Below are positions 18,312-29,430 of a DNA stretch of 61,348 nucleotides, piece by piece. The notes below the pieces were generated by a model that searched no databases, had not been told where the DNA came from, and saw only the letters and a program-made list of their open reading frames with translations. The translations under genes were made by a program, and so were the position numbers. Source of the stretch: Nitrosomonas aestuarii (lineage in GTDB: Bacteria > Pseudomonadota > Gammaproteobacteria > Burkholderiales > Nitrosomonadaceae); assembly GCF_003046585.1 (NCBI RefSeq), contig NZ_QAAE01000017.1, positions 1 to 61,348 of the forward strand, given 5' to 3'. Numbering within the stretch: position 1 is the stretch's first letter; every line of letters starts with the position of its first letter.

Positions 18312-19493
18312 ATGGTGAGTAGTAATTTCAATATGTTTCATGCTGCCAGACGCCGTTTTCTATTTTTTCTGACCCTGTGGAGTTGTCTGCTGGCGTTGCT
18401 GTTGTCTGCTCAAACGCTAACGGCAGACAATATCGATAATGAAACTGACTTCGTTACCCATGAGCATGTGCTTGAGGTTTTTGTACGTGACGGTTGTCCG
18501 CACTGTGCCAAAGCTAAAGAATTTCTTTCAAAACTGCATCATGAGCGACCCTGGCTGCGTATTGTGTATTATTCAGTTGATCATGATCTGAACGCGCGTA
18601 ACGACCTGTTGCAATACACGCAGGCTGCCGGTGTCTGGCCACCGGGCGTGCCGACTTTCCGTTTTAACGGCCAGCTTGTCGTGGGCTTTGATACTCCTGA
18701 CCAAACGGGGGCGGTGCTGGTGGCATTAATAGATCAAACGGCGATTGAATCAAGTGACGCCGAAATGCCGCTGTTTGAAATACTGAATGTCGAAAGACTG
18801 GGTTTGCCGGTATTTACGCTGGCCATCGGTTTGCTTGACGGATTTAATCCCTGCGCGATGTGGGTGCTGTTGTTCTTGCTGTCGCTGCTTGTTCATTTGC
18901 AGGATCGTAAAAGAATGGCGTTGATCGCCGGTACTTTTGTGCTCGCCAGCGGTGTCGTTTACTATGCATTTATGGCGGCCTGGCTGAATATCTTTCTGGT
19001 CATCGGTTTTTCAGCCGCCTTAAGATGGACGCTGGGTGGTCTTGCTTTAGCCATCGGTGGACTCAATGTGAAAGATTTTTTCGCCTGGCAACAGGGTTTT
19101 TCGCTCTCCATACCGGCGTCCGCCAAGCCCGGTTTATATCAACGCATGCGTGCGGTGCTTGCTGTCGACAGATTGTTGCCTTCCATGATGGGGGTTGTCA
19201 TGCTTGCGGTTCTGGTCAATTTCATCGAATTACTCTGTACCGCAGGTTTTCCGGCAATATACACCGCAATACTGGCGCAACAGGATTTAAATCCGGTAAG
19301 CTACTATGCGTACTTGGGGCTTTATATACTGGGGTACGTGGCAGACGATGCACTTATGGTCGCAATTGCGGTGGTTGCGCTCAGTAATCGCAAGCTTACA
19401 GAGCGGACAGGGCGCTGGCTCAAGCTGGTGAGCGGCACTGTGATGCTGGGTCTGGGCTGTGTCCTGATTTTGCGACCGGAGTTGTTGATATAA
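18312..19493 (+). CDS. Membrane thiol-redox protein: glutaredoxin-like domain fused to DsbD/CcdA-like helices
   Basis: A 393-residue protein in two parts. After an N-terminal membrane/signal segment (residues 15-35) comes a thioredoxin/glutaredoxin-like domain with CPHC at 62-65 and the cis-Pro region PGVPTFRFNG near 115. From about residue 165 there are six or so membrane helices with GFNPCAMWVL near 177 and ELLCTAGFP near 306. These Cys-containing motifs resemble the paired cysteines of DsbD-beta/CcdA, which carry electrons across the inner membrane. I infer a one-piece transmembrane reductant relay that serves periplasmic thiols or cytochrome c and copper-site assembly. The start could also be the ATG seven codons further in. 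Confidence 0.8.
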   Translation: MVSSNFNMFHAARRRFLFFLTLWSCLLALLLSAQTLTADNIDNETDFVTHEHVLEVFVRDGCPHCAKAKEFLSKLHHERPWLRIVYYSVDHDLNARNDLLQYTQAAGVWPPGVPTFRFNGQLVVGFDTPDQTGAVLVALIDQTAIESSDAEMPLFEILNVERLGLPVFTLAIGLLDGFNPCAMWVLLFLLSLLVHLQDRKRMALIAGTFVLASGVVYYAFMAAWLNIFLVIGFSAALRWTLGGLALAIGGLNVKDFFAWQQGFSLSIPASAKPGLYQRMRAVLAVDRLLPSMMGVVMLAVLVNFIELLCTAGFPAIYTAILAQQDLNPVSYYAYLGLYILGYVADDALMVAIAVVALSNRKLTERTGRWLKLVSGTVMLGLGCVLILRPELLI

Positions 19494-19532
19494 TTTTCTA
19501 CTGTAAAACCATACATTGATTTTTCCAAAACT

Positions 19533-22202
19533 ATGAATCAAAACAATCCCTGGCATTGCTGGCCGGTTGATAAAACTGCGAATGAACTTGACAGCGATTT
19601 AAAGCAAGGGCTTATAGCCAATGAAGCAGCCAAGCGCCTTGAGAAATATGGCCCCAACCGTATCGAGCGCGGCGCACGGCGAACGCCTCTGCACATTTTT
19701 GTATCCCAGTTTGCTGATTTCATGATTCTGGTGCTGCTGGTTGCCGCGATTGTGTCGGGAATGGTCGGTGAATTAAAGGATTCGGTCGCCATTATTGTCA
19801 TTGTGGTGTTGAACGCCATTATCGGCACTGTTCAGGAATACCGGGCGCAACGCGCAATCGCCGTGCTGCAGAAGATGGCCGCGCCTGAAGCGACTGTTAT
19901 CCGTGAAGGAAAAAGGGAAACCATTTCTGCGGCAAACCTGGTGCCGGGCGATCTGGTGCTGCTGGAAGCCGGTAATGTTGTGCCGGCGGATTTTCGCTTA
20001 CTCGAAACAAACCAGCTGCAGGTGGATGAATCTGCTTTGACCGGCGAATCCCATACAGTGTCTAAACATGCGGATGCGTTGGCAGAAGCGGATTTGCCAC
20101 TTGGGGATCGACGCAATATGGCCTTTAACGGGACTATGGTCACGCGTGGAAATGGCAGGGGCCTGGTGATCGCCACCGGTATGGCCAGTGAGATTGGCAA
20201 CATCGCAACGCTGCTTCAGCAGGAAGAAAGCGTGAAAACGCCTTTGCAGATAAGGCTGGCCCAGTTTGGAAAACACCTGGCACTGGCTATTCTTGTAGTG
20301 TGTGCTTTCATTTTTGGTGCCGGCTTATTGCAGCAGCAGCCTGTCCTGCTCATGTTCCTGACGGCAGTCAGCCTCGCAGTCGCAGCGATACCCGAGGCGC
20401 TGCCGGCGGTTGTGACTATTTCTCTGGCACTCGGTGCGCGTAAACTCGGTCGCCGCAATGCGCTGGTGCGCCGCCTGCCAGCGGTGGAAACGCTGGGTTC
20501 GGTTACGTATATCTGTTCGGATAAAACGGGCACACTTACCCGGAACCAGATGCATGTGGAAGCGTTGTTCGCCGATGATTCGCAGCTTGCTGAACTGCCA
20601 GCGGTGGGCAATCAGAATGAACTCTGGCAGCGCCTTGGCCAGGCCCTGGCGCTCAATAACACGGTGCATGACCAGGCAACGGATGACGAAGCGCGCGGAG
20701 ATGCATCGATTACCGGCGATCCTACCGAGGTTGCGCTTTATCTGGCGGCAAAGCAGGCGGGTTTCGATAAAGCGGCACTGTCCAGACAGTTGCCGCAAGT
20801 GGGCGAGCTGGCATTTGATGAAAATCGCAAATGCATGTCGACTTTACATCAGTCTGACGCGGGTATAGTGAGTTTTACCAAAGGAGCGCCCGAAGCGATT
20901 TTAACAGCCTGCAGGGATACACTGACCAGCCAGGGTAATCTGGCACTGGATCAAAAGCGGATTCAGCAACAAGTGGACGCACTGGCTGCTGAAGGCTATC
21001 GTGTACTGGCTGTTGGATACCGGGAGTTTACGTCATTGCCGGAAAAACACACACCGGAACAGATCGAGACAGATCTGACCTTTCTTGGATTGGTAGCGAT
21101 GATTGATCCGCCCAGAGAAGAAGTGCCGCAGGCCGTCGCGGATTGCCGTGCAGCCGGAATCGTGCCGGTGATGATCACCGGAGACCATCCAGCCACCGCA
21201 AGCAGTATCGCCATACGGCTCGGTATTGCGAATGAAAATGATCCGGTCATGACCGGGCAGGAACTCAAAAAACTTTCCGACGACGAACTGGCGCAGCGGG
21301 TGCGGGATTTGCGTATTTACGCACGTGTCGATCCCAAACAAAAAATTCGTATTGTCAGTGCATTGCAGCAGCAGGGAGAATTCGTCGCCATGACCGGGGA
21401 CGGCGTCAATGATGCACCGGCATTGAAACGGGCCGGTATCGGCGTTGCCATGGGCAAGAAAGGCACCGACGTGGCGCGCGAAGCGGCCGATATGGTGCTG
21501 CTCGATGACAACTTCGCCACCATTGTGGCCGCGGTGAAGGAAGGGCGGCGCATTTTTGACGACATCCGCAAATTCATCAAATACACCATGACCAGCAATT
21601 CCGGAGAAATCTGGACGCTGGTGCTGGCGATGCTGCTCGGCCTGCCGCTGCCGCTATTGCCGATTCATATCCTGTGGATCAATCTCGTCACCGACGGCCT
21701 GCCCGGCCTGGCGCTGGCTTCCGAACCGGCCGAGCGAAAAGTCATGCAGCGCGACCCGCGGCCGCCGCAGGAAAACATTTTCTCGCACGGCATGTGGCAG
21801 CATATTATTTTTGTCGGTATTTTAATTGGCGCGCTTTCAATCGGCGCGCAAATCTGGGCGATCGACCAGGGTGTCGACCATTGGCAGACGATTGTCTTCA
21901 CTACGCTGACGTTCGCGCAGCTGTTTCACGTCATGGCGATTCGCTCAGACCGCGATTCATTGTTCAGCATAGGACTGTTCAGCAATCCGCAACTGATTGG
22001 CGCGGTGGTGTTGACGGTGATGCTGCAACTGGCGGTGATTTACACGCCGTTCCTCAATGACATCTTCAAAACCGCGCCGCTGCCGCTTGATGAACTGCTG
22101 ATTTGCGTCCTACTGGCTTCTGTGGTGTTTGTCGTGGTGGAAGTTGAGAAGTGGATGGTGCGAAGCGGGTGGCTGTATGGAAATCGGGGACAGGGATCGT
22201 GA
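19533..22202 (+). CDS. P2-type cation-transporting ATPase
   Basis: An 889-residue P-type ATPase. An N-terminal cation-ATPase segment (GLIANEAAKRLEKYGPNRI) leads into the actuator loop with TGES near 170, the M4 motif AAIPEALPAVVT, the phosphorylation site SDKTGTLT with Asp near 330, KGAPEAIL for nucleotide binding, and the hinge TGDGVNDAPALKRAGIGVAM. The C-terminal helices include WINLVTDGLPGLAL. These features place it among P2 (Ca2+/Na+-type) pumps rather than heavy-metal P1B pumps, because it lacks CPC. The exact ion is not settled by sequence. It follows the redox gene by 39 bp on the same strand. Confidence 0.92.
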   Translation: MNQNNPWHCWPVDKTANELDSDLKQGLIANEAAKRLEKYGPNRIERGARRTPLHIFVSQFADFMILVLLVAAIVSGMVGELKDSVAIIVIVVLNAIIGTVQEYRAQRAIAVLQKMAAPEATVIREGKRETISAANLVPGDLVLLEAGNVVPADFRLLETNQLQVDESALTGESHTVSKHADALAEADLPLGDRRNMAFNGTMVTRGNGRGLVIATGMASEIGNIATLLQQEESVKTPLQIRLAQFGKHLALAILVVCAFIFGAGLLQQQPVLLMFLTAVSLAVAAIPEALPAVVTISLALGARKLGRRNALVRRLPAVETLGSVTYICSDKTGTLTRNQMHVEALFADDSQLAELPAVGNQNELWQRLGQALALNNTVHDQATDDEARGDASITGDPTEVALYLAAKQAGFDKAALSRQLPQVGELAFDENRKCMSTLHQSDAGIVSFTKGAPEAILTACRDTLTSQGNLALDQKRIQQQVDALAAEGYRVLAVGYREFTSLPEKHTPEQIETDLTFLGLVAMIDPPREEVPQAVADCRAAGIVPVMITGDHPATASSIAIRLGIANENDPVMTGQELKKLSDDELAQRVRDLRIYARVDPKQKIRIVSALQQQGEFVAMTGDGVNDAPALKRAGIGVAMGKKGTDVAREAADMVLLDDNFATIVAAVKEGRRIFDDIRKFIKYTMTSNSGEIWTLVLAMLLGLPLPLLPIHILWINLVTDGLPGLALASEPAERKVMQRDPRPPQENIFSHGMWQHIIFVGILIGALSIGAQIWAIDQGVDHWQTIVFTTLTFAQLFHVMAIRSDRDSLFSIGLFSNPQLIGAVVLTVMLQLAVIYTPFLNDIFKTAPLPLDELLICVLLASVVFVVVEVEKWMVRSGWLYGNRGQGS

Positions 22203-22276
22203 TGCGTATTCATGCAAGACCTGACGCATTGTTTTGCTGACTGTCTGCTCGAAAATTATGATTCATTCGATTGATC

Positions 22277-22822
22277 TCATTTTTTATCAGCACTATTTCC
22301 CTGAAGATCGGATAATTGTTGCAGCGCAATTTCCCGGTTTCTAAGGATAACAGGATGATCTGGCGCCCATTTAAGCGCCCGGTCATAGCAATCTATCGAT
22401 TGCCGGTAGTTATCCTGTGCTTTGTCGCGCTGTGACAGCTTCGCCTGCAAATCCGCCAGGCTTTGCAGGGTATTACCCAGGTTGTTATGTGCGTCGACAA
22501 AATCGAGATAAGCGTATGGCACCGGTTTAAAATCGGCGGCACCCTCAAAGTGCAGTACAAAGTCATCATCGGTTGCCTGTGATTTAACAAAATCCCAGGA
22601 CTTCGCTGACAGGTGCCGGCAATAACGCGCCTGCAGCATGCGCAGCAGCCAGGATTTGCCATTGCCGCCATCGCCATGAAAAAACAGAATGGATTTGCGC
22701 GCCGGATCGTTCAGGTAACTTGCAAACAGCCGCCGCTCCGGAATGCGGTCGGTGAAAAGTTCGAGCGCACGGTTGATCTCTGTAATGCTCGGGCCCTGTT
22801 CAAGCGCGTCGTTGATGTTCAT
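22277..22822 (-). CDS. P-loop ATPase head joined to a TPR-like tail, probably an internally deleted gene
   Basis: The 181-residue frame begins with a helical lead (PSITEINRALELFTDRIPER), then a Walker A loop ILFFHGDGGNGKS at residues 45-57. It stops being ATPase-like near residue 110 (AYLDFVDAH) and passes straight into TPR-like repeats (NNLGNTLQSLADLQAKLSQR, later CYDRALKWAPDHPV). No Walker B or sensor region is present. STAND/AAA proteins with C-terminal TPRs are normally 800 residues or more, so I infer an in-frame deletion that fused the two ends. It may still be expressed but is unlikely to be an ATPase. Confidence 0.65.
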   Translation of the reverse strand: MNINDALEQGPSITEINRALELFTDRIPERRLFASYLNDPARKSILFFHGDGGNGKSWLLRMLQARYCRHLSAKSWDFVKSQATDDDFVLHFEGAADFKPVPYAYLDFVDAHNNLGNTLQSLADLQAKLSQRDKAQDNYRQSIDCYDRALKWAPDHPVILRNREIALQQLSDLQGNSADKK

Positions 22823-22986
22823 GTATTGACTGCCGCGGATAATTTGATCAAAACACTCGGATTCATATCATGTAAATATGAAACTGAGTAAGCATGTAAG
22901 AACGGTATTCAGCAAAATTAAAACGCAACAAACACTGTTTTTGGTTGCGACAAGATTACGTGCGGCATGAACTGTCATACTACTCG

Positions 22987-23424
22987 TTATTCTCCATAAA
23001 TCTGCACACTGACCCGGCGCGTGCGCGGGCCATCGAGTTCGTACAGCATGACTGACTGGTATTGCCCCAGTACCAGCCTGCCATCAACCAGGGCAATTAC
23101 TTCAGAACTCCCAAGCAGCATGGCCGCCAGGTGTGAATGGGCATTTTCCGGCTCATCGGGTGGACAGTCGCGCAGTGCAATATCGTTATGCAGATAGCGT
23201 CCGTTGGGAGGAATAAGGCGCGTCAAAAAGGTTTTGACATCTTCCACCAGGCGTTCTTCGTTTTCGTTAATGGCGATAGCGGTAGTCGTATGTTGCGAGG
23301 TGACGGTCACAAAGCCGTTTTGAATACCGGACCGGGCAACCGCATTGTGCAGTTCAGGCATCAGATCGTGCAGAGTAATGCCCTGTCCGGTTTTAAGTTC
23401 GATGAATGTGGGGATAATTTTCAA
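22987..23424 (-). CDS. YjbQ/UPF0047 family protein
   Basis: A protein of about 145 residues of the YjbQ family, a small trimeric fold; some members show weak thiamine-phosphate synthase activity. Conserved motifs are VTSQHTTTAIAINENE, DIALRDCPPDEPENAHSHL and AMLLGSSEVIALVDG, with conserved His residues at the presumed metal/active site. The start is ambiguous: an ATG at 23475 has no ribosome site, while a TTG at 23424 (LKIIPTFIELKT) fits the family N-terminus and has AGG upstream, so the TTG is preferred. Confidence 0.88.
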   Translation of the reverse strand: MKIIPTFIELKTGQGITLHDLMPELHNAVARSGIQNGFVTVTSQHTTTAIAINENEERLVEDVKTFLTRLIPPNGRYLHNDIALRDCPPDEPENAHSHLAAMLLGSSEVIALVDGRLVLGQYQSVMLYELDGPRTRRVSVQIYGE

Positions 23425-23746
23425 AATGGTTTGCCTGTGAGTAATCTGCAGTAAGGCGCAATAACTAAGTGACATAGGCCATTATCAGGCTGTTAAAGAT
23501 GAATGAAAATCTGGTTGATGTCAAATTCAAAGGCCAATGCGTTCAACAGCCTGTTAGCAGTCTGTGAATGTCATCGAGTCACCTGTATGGCTGAGATGTC
23601 GCACCTTGTCCGGAATGGATAATGATTGTGAATGTTGTGTTCAGAAGACAGTTGCAATGTTTTCCATGCAATTGTTTATAAATTTTTGTGAACGATATGT
23701 TAATGTTTGGTCTTATTTGATTTCTTTAACACAATTTGAAAATCCA

Positions 23747-24880
23747 ATGACTCATACAACTCAAAATATTAAGACACCCGTTTCAATTTCAGGATGGTCT
23801 CTGTTGGCGTCGATGTTATTGCCGGCAATACTTTTTACCTGGACAGTCAGTGCTAGTGCTGGTGCCACTGATTTTATCACTGAAGATTTCCTGCTTTCGA
23901 ATACCGACAGGGAGAAACGTGTCGGCGAGGCATATTACCGTGCCGATCAAAAGTGGATGGTCTATCAGGCAGAGGTGGCTGATGAGAATCCTTTTTATCA
24001 GATTTATCTTAAAAACCTGAGTAACGGCAAGATACAACAGGTGTCGCCCGGTGTCGGCAAAACAACCTGTTCGTGGATTCATCCTTCGGAAGAAAAAGTA
24101 CTGTTCTCATCCACGCATGACGATCCCGAGGCGAAATCCAAGATGGCAGCGGAACTGGAGCGTAGAAAATCCGGTGAGCGCAAATCTTATGCCTGGGACT
24201 ACGATGAACATTACGATATTTATGAAACTGACCTGGAAGGCAACAAAATCAGGAATCTGACCAATGTGCTGGGCTATGATGCGGAAGCATCCTGGTCGCC
24301 GGACGGCAAATATATTGCATTTGCATCGAACCGCAGGGCATATACGGGTGAATTATCCGAAGAAGAAGCGGCATTGTTCAAAAAAGATCCATCGTCAATG
24401 ATTGATATTTATATTATGAATGCCGATGGATCGAATGTAAAACGGTTAACGCATACGAATTCGTACGATGGCGGCCCGTTTTTCAGTCCAGATGGCAAAC
24501 GTATTGTATGGCGGCGTTTTTCACCCGGCGGACGTGAAGCTGAAGTATTTACCATGAATATCGACGGCTCCGATCAGAAAAAGATTACACGTTTGAAAGC
24601 GCTGTCATGGGCGCCTTTTTATCATCCTTCCAATGAATATATTATCTTTTCGACGAATATTCACGGACACCGCAATTTTGAATTATATATTGTTGATGTC
24701 GATGGCAAACAGGAGCCGGTGCGCGTTACCGACAAAGAAGGATTCGATGGTCTGCCTGTATTTACTCCCGACGGGAACTATCTGACCTGGACCAGTGATC
24801 GTGTGCCGGCTAAGAAGGGCCACTTGTTTCACGGGAAGTGGAATCATGATAAAGCGATGCAGAGTCTTTCTCTGAAATAA
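23747..24880 (+). CDS. Exported TolB-like beta-propeller protein
   Basis: A 377-residue protein with an N-terminal signal/anchor (GWSLLASMLLPAILFTWTVS) followed by WD40/PD40-type propeller blades: EASWSPDGKYIAFASN, GGPFFSPDGKRIVWRR, PFYHPSNEYIIFSTN and PVFTPDGNYLTWTSD. TolB-like propellers usually form protein-contact surfaces in the periplasm; no catalytic peptidase domain follows, so this is a propeller alone. The frame is open upstream to 23564, but the signal peptide supports ATG 23747. It ends at a strong hairpin. The partner is unknown. Confidence 0.82.
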   Translation: MTHTTQNIKTPVSISGWSLLASMLLPAILFTWTVSASAGATDFITEDFLLSNTDREKRVGEAYYRADQKWMVYQAEVADENPFYQIYLKNLSNGKIQQVSPGVGKTTCSWIHPSEEKVLFSSTHDDPEAKSKMAAELERRKSGERKSYAWDYDEHYDIYETDLEGNKIRNLTNVLGYDAEASWSPDGKYIAFASNRRAYTGELSEEEAALFKKDPSSMIDIYIMNADGSNVKRLTHTNSYDGGPFFSPDGKRIVWRRFSPGGREAEVFTMNIDGSDQKKITRLKALSWAPFYHPSNEYIIFSTNIHGHRNFELYIVDVDGKQEPVRVTDKEGFDGLPVFTPDGNYLTWTSDRVPAKKGHLFHGKWNHDKAMQSLSLK

Positions 24881-24908
24881 ACAATTTTTCTAACGATCTT
24901 TGTAGATA

Positions 24909-24953
24909 GAAAACACTCTGCTTATCCTGTTTCAGAGTTGTCAGGGTGTTTTC
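24909..24953 (+). terminator. 12-bp hairpin after the TolB-like gene
   Basis: GAAAACACTCTG (24909-24920) pairs with CAGGGTGTTTTC (24942-24953), with one G-T pair, 29 bp past the stop. The GTGTTTTC side supplies a T-rich end. It lies between convergent genes and may serve both. Confidence 0.6.
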
Positions 24954-25008
24954 TGTGTTTGGTCTTCGCTGGATCAGTAATCGCCAGGTTTCCATCAATC
25001 GGCGCAGA

Positions 25009-25647
25009 TTATTTTTGATGCCGCCGCTGTTTACCTTTTTTAACTGCCGTTCTTAAAGCAGCCAGTTTTTGGGCGACCAGTGCGTTTTTTTCGTTGGTCC
25101 GGATCGGATTTTGAATGTCAGATGTCGTTGTGGCGAAGATTGCTTCGTCATTCGATGCGGATTGCATACTACGTTTTCTTTGATAGAAACGCAGCACGAT
25201 TAACAATATAAGAATGGCCATTAATCCGCCTAAAACAGGTGCCAAATGATTGGTAATGCTATCTTGCAAGTCCTTAATGCTGAATAGCTTATTGGCAGAC
25301 TCGCTGTTGTCCGGGGGTATGTTTGTTGCCGGGCTGTCTGTGGCCTGAACAGGTTTGCCCGGCGCTTGGGATTGGGTGTTGCCCTGATTCGGTAATTGCT
25401 GTCCAAGAAGAATTGAATTAAGTGTGGCGACTTTTAATTCCAATTGTTTAATCCGCTCATTCAGTATCTGGATGGTCTGCGATTCTCTTGCAGCTTTCTG
25501 TTCCAGCGTATGAACGGCCTGCAGTAATTGCCGATTGCTGATTTGGTTATCATCATGCGTTTGCAGCGCTGTATCTCCCGATACAGCGCTTGAAAATAAC
25601 AACACAGAAAATAAGATTGGAATTATTTTTAATAAAGCGCGTTGCAT
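25009..25647 (-). CDS. Unrecognised membrane protein with periplasmic coiled coil
   Basis: A 212-residue protein. It has a signal/anchor (IIPILFSVLLFSSAVSG), a predicted coiled coil (LLQAVHTLEQ through IQILNERIKQLELKV, residues 40-75), a Pro/Gln/Ser-rich linker, a membrane helix (VLGGLMAILILLIVLRF near 137-155) and a basic cytoplasmic tail. The layout resembles envelope-spanning scaffold proteins such as those with FimV/HubP-like architecture, but without a detectable LysM, so I do not assign it. It lies 28 bp downstream of the DUF4124 gene and is probably cotranscribed. Confidence 0.65.
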   Translation of the reverse strand: MQRALLKIIPILFSVLLFSSAVSGDTALQTHDDNQISNRQLLQAVHTLEQKAARESQTIQILNERIKQLELKVATLNSILLGQQLPNQGNTQSQAPGKPVQATDSPATNIPPDNSESANKLFSIKDLQDSITNHLAPVLGGLMAILILLIVLRFYQRKRSMQSASNDEAIFATTTSDIQNPIRTNEKNALVAQKLAALRTAVKKGKQRRHQK

Positions 25648-25674
25648 TTATGCACGGTATATTGCTGTAATGAA

Positions 25675-26145
25675 TTACTGGCAAAAAGTATTGATTGCCT
25701 CGTTTGCTTCATCAATTTTTTGTTGCCGTAGCGTATCGTCAGCATAAATAATGCCGCCCTTACCATCAGGCATTCGCAGACGTGGTGATTCCAAAAATAC
25801 TCTTAATCTGCTTTGGGAGTCAATACATTTCTGCTTATTTTCCGCTTTTTTTTCCTTGAGTTGTACTTCCATTTTGAGTCTTTCCTCGCGGCGCTTCTCG
25901 AATTCCAGCTTTTCATCAGCAAGTGTCTTGGCGTTTCCGGCGTCTTCTTTGTTTTCAGTATTCGTTGTGGGTAAGGGCGTGGGTGCCGATTGAATTTTTA
26001 ATTCCTGTTTTTTTTGCCCGGTATTTGTCAGTTGTGGTTGATCGGAATATTGGGTTTTCCCATTTGAATCAACCCACTTGTAAACCTGGGCATGCGTTAA
26101 CATGCTAAAAAATATTAATGAGAGGATGGGTATTAAATAACGCAT
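25675..26145 (-). CDS. DUF4124-domain exported protein
   Basis: A 156-residue protein with a Sec signal (MRYLIPILSLIFFSMLTHA) followed at once by the DUF4124 signature VYKWVDSNGKTQYSDQPQ. This short beta motif is common in proteobacterial periplasmic proteins of unknown function. A charged helical region follows (EKLEFEKRREERLKMEVQLK), then a Cys-containing end. The start is the ATG at 26145, after GGAG; an upstream ATG at 26169 lacks one. It is the first gene of a two-gene unit with the coiled-coil membrane protein. Confidence 0.85.
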   Translation of the reverse strand: MRYLIPILSLIFFSMLTHAQVYKWVDSNGKTQYSDQPQLTNTGQKKQELKIQSAPTPLPTTNTENKEDAGNAKTLADEKLEFEKRREERLKMEVQLKEKKAENKQKCIDSQSRLRVFLESPRLRMPDGKGGIIYADDTLRQQKIDEANEAINTFCQ

Positions 26146-26275
26146 TTTTTCTCCAAAAAAGCAAATCAATAAATGGCAACATTATGAACATTAACAGTAT
26201 TGCTTACGGATTAAACGATCATAAGATAAACGTTAAAGCGCGAATAATTCGAGAAATATGTCATTCATTGTGTGA

Positions 26276-27802
<1,527 letters not shown>

Positions 27803-27814
27803 AAATTTTTTACC

Positions 27815-29377
27815 ATGCACCAGAAAATACTCATCCTGGACTTCGGATCCCAGTATACGCAGCTTATCGCCCGCCGTGTACGTGAAGCAAATGTTTACTG
27901 CGAGCTGCATCCATATGATGTAACGCCGGCGTTCATCAAAGATTTTGCTCCGCAGGGCATTATATTATCGGGTGGGCCGGCTTCCGTTATTGAAAAAGAA
28001 ACCCCGAGAGCGCCGCAGATTGTCTTTGAGCTCGGTATTCCCGTGTTGGGTATCTGTTATGGCATGCAGACTATGGCAGCTCAGTTGGGTGGCTGCGTTG
28101 AGAGTGCCGTGATACGAGAATTCGGATATGCGGAAATTGCATCCACCGAACACGGTGTGTTGTTAAGAGATATTGTGGATCACTATGAGCCTGACGGTCG
28201 AAATATTCTGGATGTCTGGATGAGTCATGGCGACAAAGTGGAAGCATTGCCGCCGGGTTTTCAGGTGATGGCGTTTAATGCTGCCGCACCGATCGCGGCA
28301 ATGGCCGATGAAACGCGCCACTTTTACGGTATACAGTTTCATCCTGAAGTCACGCACACTCTGCAAGGCAAAGCCATTATTGCCCGTTTTGTACATGAAA
28401 TATGTAACCTTGGTCATGATTGGAATATGCCCGATTATGTCGAGGAATCAATTGGTAGAATCCGCGCAAACGTGGGGAATGACCAGGTTATTCTGGGTTT
28501 GTCGGGCGGTGTGGATTCCTCGGTTGCAGCAGCATTGATCCATCGCGCGATTGGTGATCAGCTGACCTGTGTTTTTGTCGACAATGGGTTACTACGCGCG
28601 CACGAAGCCAGGCAGGTTATGGGTACATTTGCCAGCCACCTGGCGGTAAAAGTAATTCATGTCGATGCCAGTCGGATTTTTTTCGACCGACTAAAAGGCG
28701 TTGCCGACCCGGAAGATAAACGCCGTATCATTGGCCGTGAATTTGTGGAGATTTTCCAGGCTGAATCGGCGAAGATTACTGATGTCAGGTGGCTGGCACA
28801 AGGTACTATTTATCCGGATGTGATTGAATCAGCAGGAGGAAAGACTAAAAAGGCTAATACCATTAAATCGCATCATAACGTTGGTGGCTTGCCGGAAACG
28901 CTGCATTTGAAATTACTTGAACCCTTGCGTGAACTTTTCAAGGATGAAGTGCGCGAACTTGGGCTGGCACTGGGCCTGCCACGTGAAATGGTCTTTCGTC
29001 ATCCGTTCCCTGGCCCTGGACTCGGCGTGCGAATTCTGGGTGAAGTGAAATATGAGTATGCAGAATTACTCAGACAGGCCGATCAGATTTTTATAGAAGA
29101 ACTGCAACGTTCCGGCTGGTATGAAAAGACATCGCAGGCATTTGCTGTTTTTCTGCCGGTTAAATCGGTGGGTGTGATGGGTGATGGCCGTACCTATGAA
29201 TATGTCATCGCATTGCGCGCAGTAGAAACCCAGGATTTTATGACCGCTAACTGGGCTGAGTTGCCTTATTCGTTACTTGGTAAGGTGTCCAACCGCATTA
29301 TTAATGAGATTCGCGGTATTAACCGGGTGGTGTACGACATTTCCGGAAAACCCCCGGCTACGATCGAGTGGGAATAA
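27815..29377 (+). CDS. guaA: GMP synthase (glutamine-hydrolysing)
   Basis: GuaA converts XMP to GMP using ATP and ammonia from glutamine. The 520-residue enzyme has the class-I glutaminase domain with nucleophile Cys81 in VLGICYGMQ and the His-Glu pair in QFHPEVTHT (about 175), the ATP pyrophosphatase P-loop [12 protein letters not shown] near 230, and the dimerisation domain ending in the conserved KPPATIEWE. It is the second gene of guaBA. Confidence 0.98.
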   Translation: MHQKILILDFGSQYTQLIARRVREANVYCELHPYDVTPAFIKDFAPQGIILSGGPASVIEKETPRAPQIVFELGIPVLGICYGMQTMAAQLGGCVESAVIREFGYAEIASTEHGVLLRDIVDHYEPDGRNILDVWMSHGDKVEALPPGFQVMAFNAAAPIAAMADETRHFYGIQFHPEVTHTLQGKAIIARFVHEICNLGHDWNMPDYVEESIGRIRANVGNDQVILGLSGGVDSSVAAALIHRAIGDQLTCVFVDNGLLRAHEARQVMGTFASHLAVKVIHVDASRIFFDRLKGVADPEDKRRIIGREFVEIFQAESAKITDVRWLAQGTIYPDVIESAGGKTKKANTIKSHHNVGGLPETLHLKLLEPLRELFKDEVRELGLALGLPREMVFRHPFPGPGLGVRILGEVKYEYAELLRQADQIFIEELQRSGWYEKTSQAFAVFLPVKSVGVMGDGRTYEYVIALRAVETQDFMTANWAELPYSLLGKVSNRIINEIRGINRVVYDISGKPPATIEWE

Positions 29378-29408
29378 TTGAAATCGATTTTGTGGGGCGG
29401 GCACTAAA

Positions 29409-29430
29409 AGTACTCTAGAAGTACTCTAGA
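29409..29430. repeat. Perfect 11-bp tandem duplication over a stop codon
   Basis: AGTACTCTAGA occurs twice in direct tandem (29409-29419 and 29420-29430). The minus-strand RTX gene reads through the second copy and ends on the TAG (29417-29415) in the first. Confidence 0.9.
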
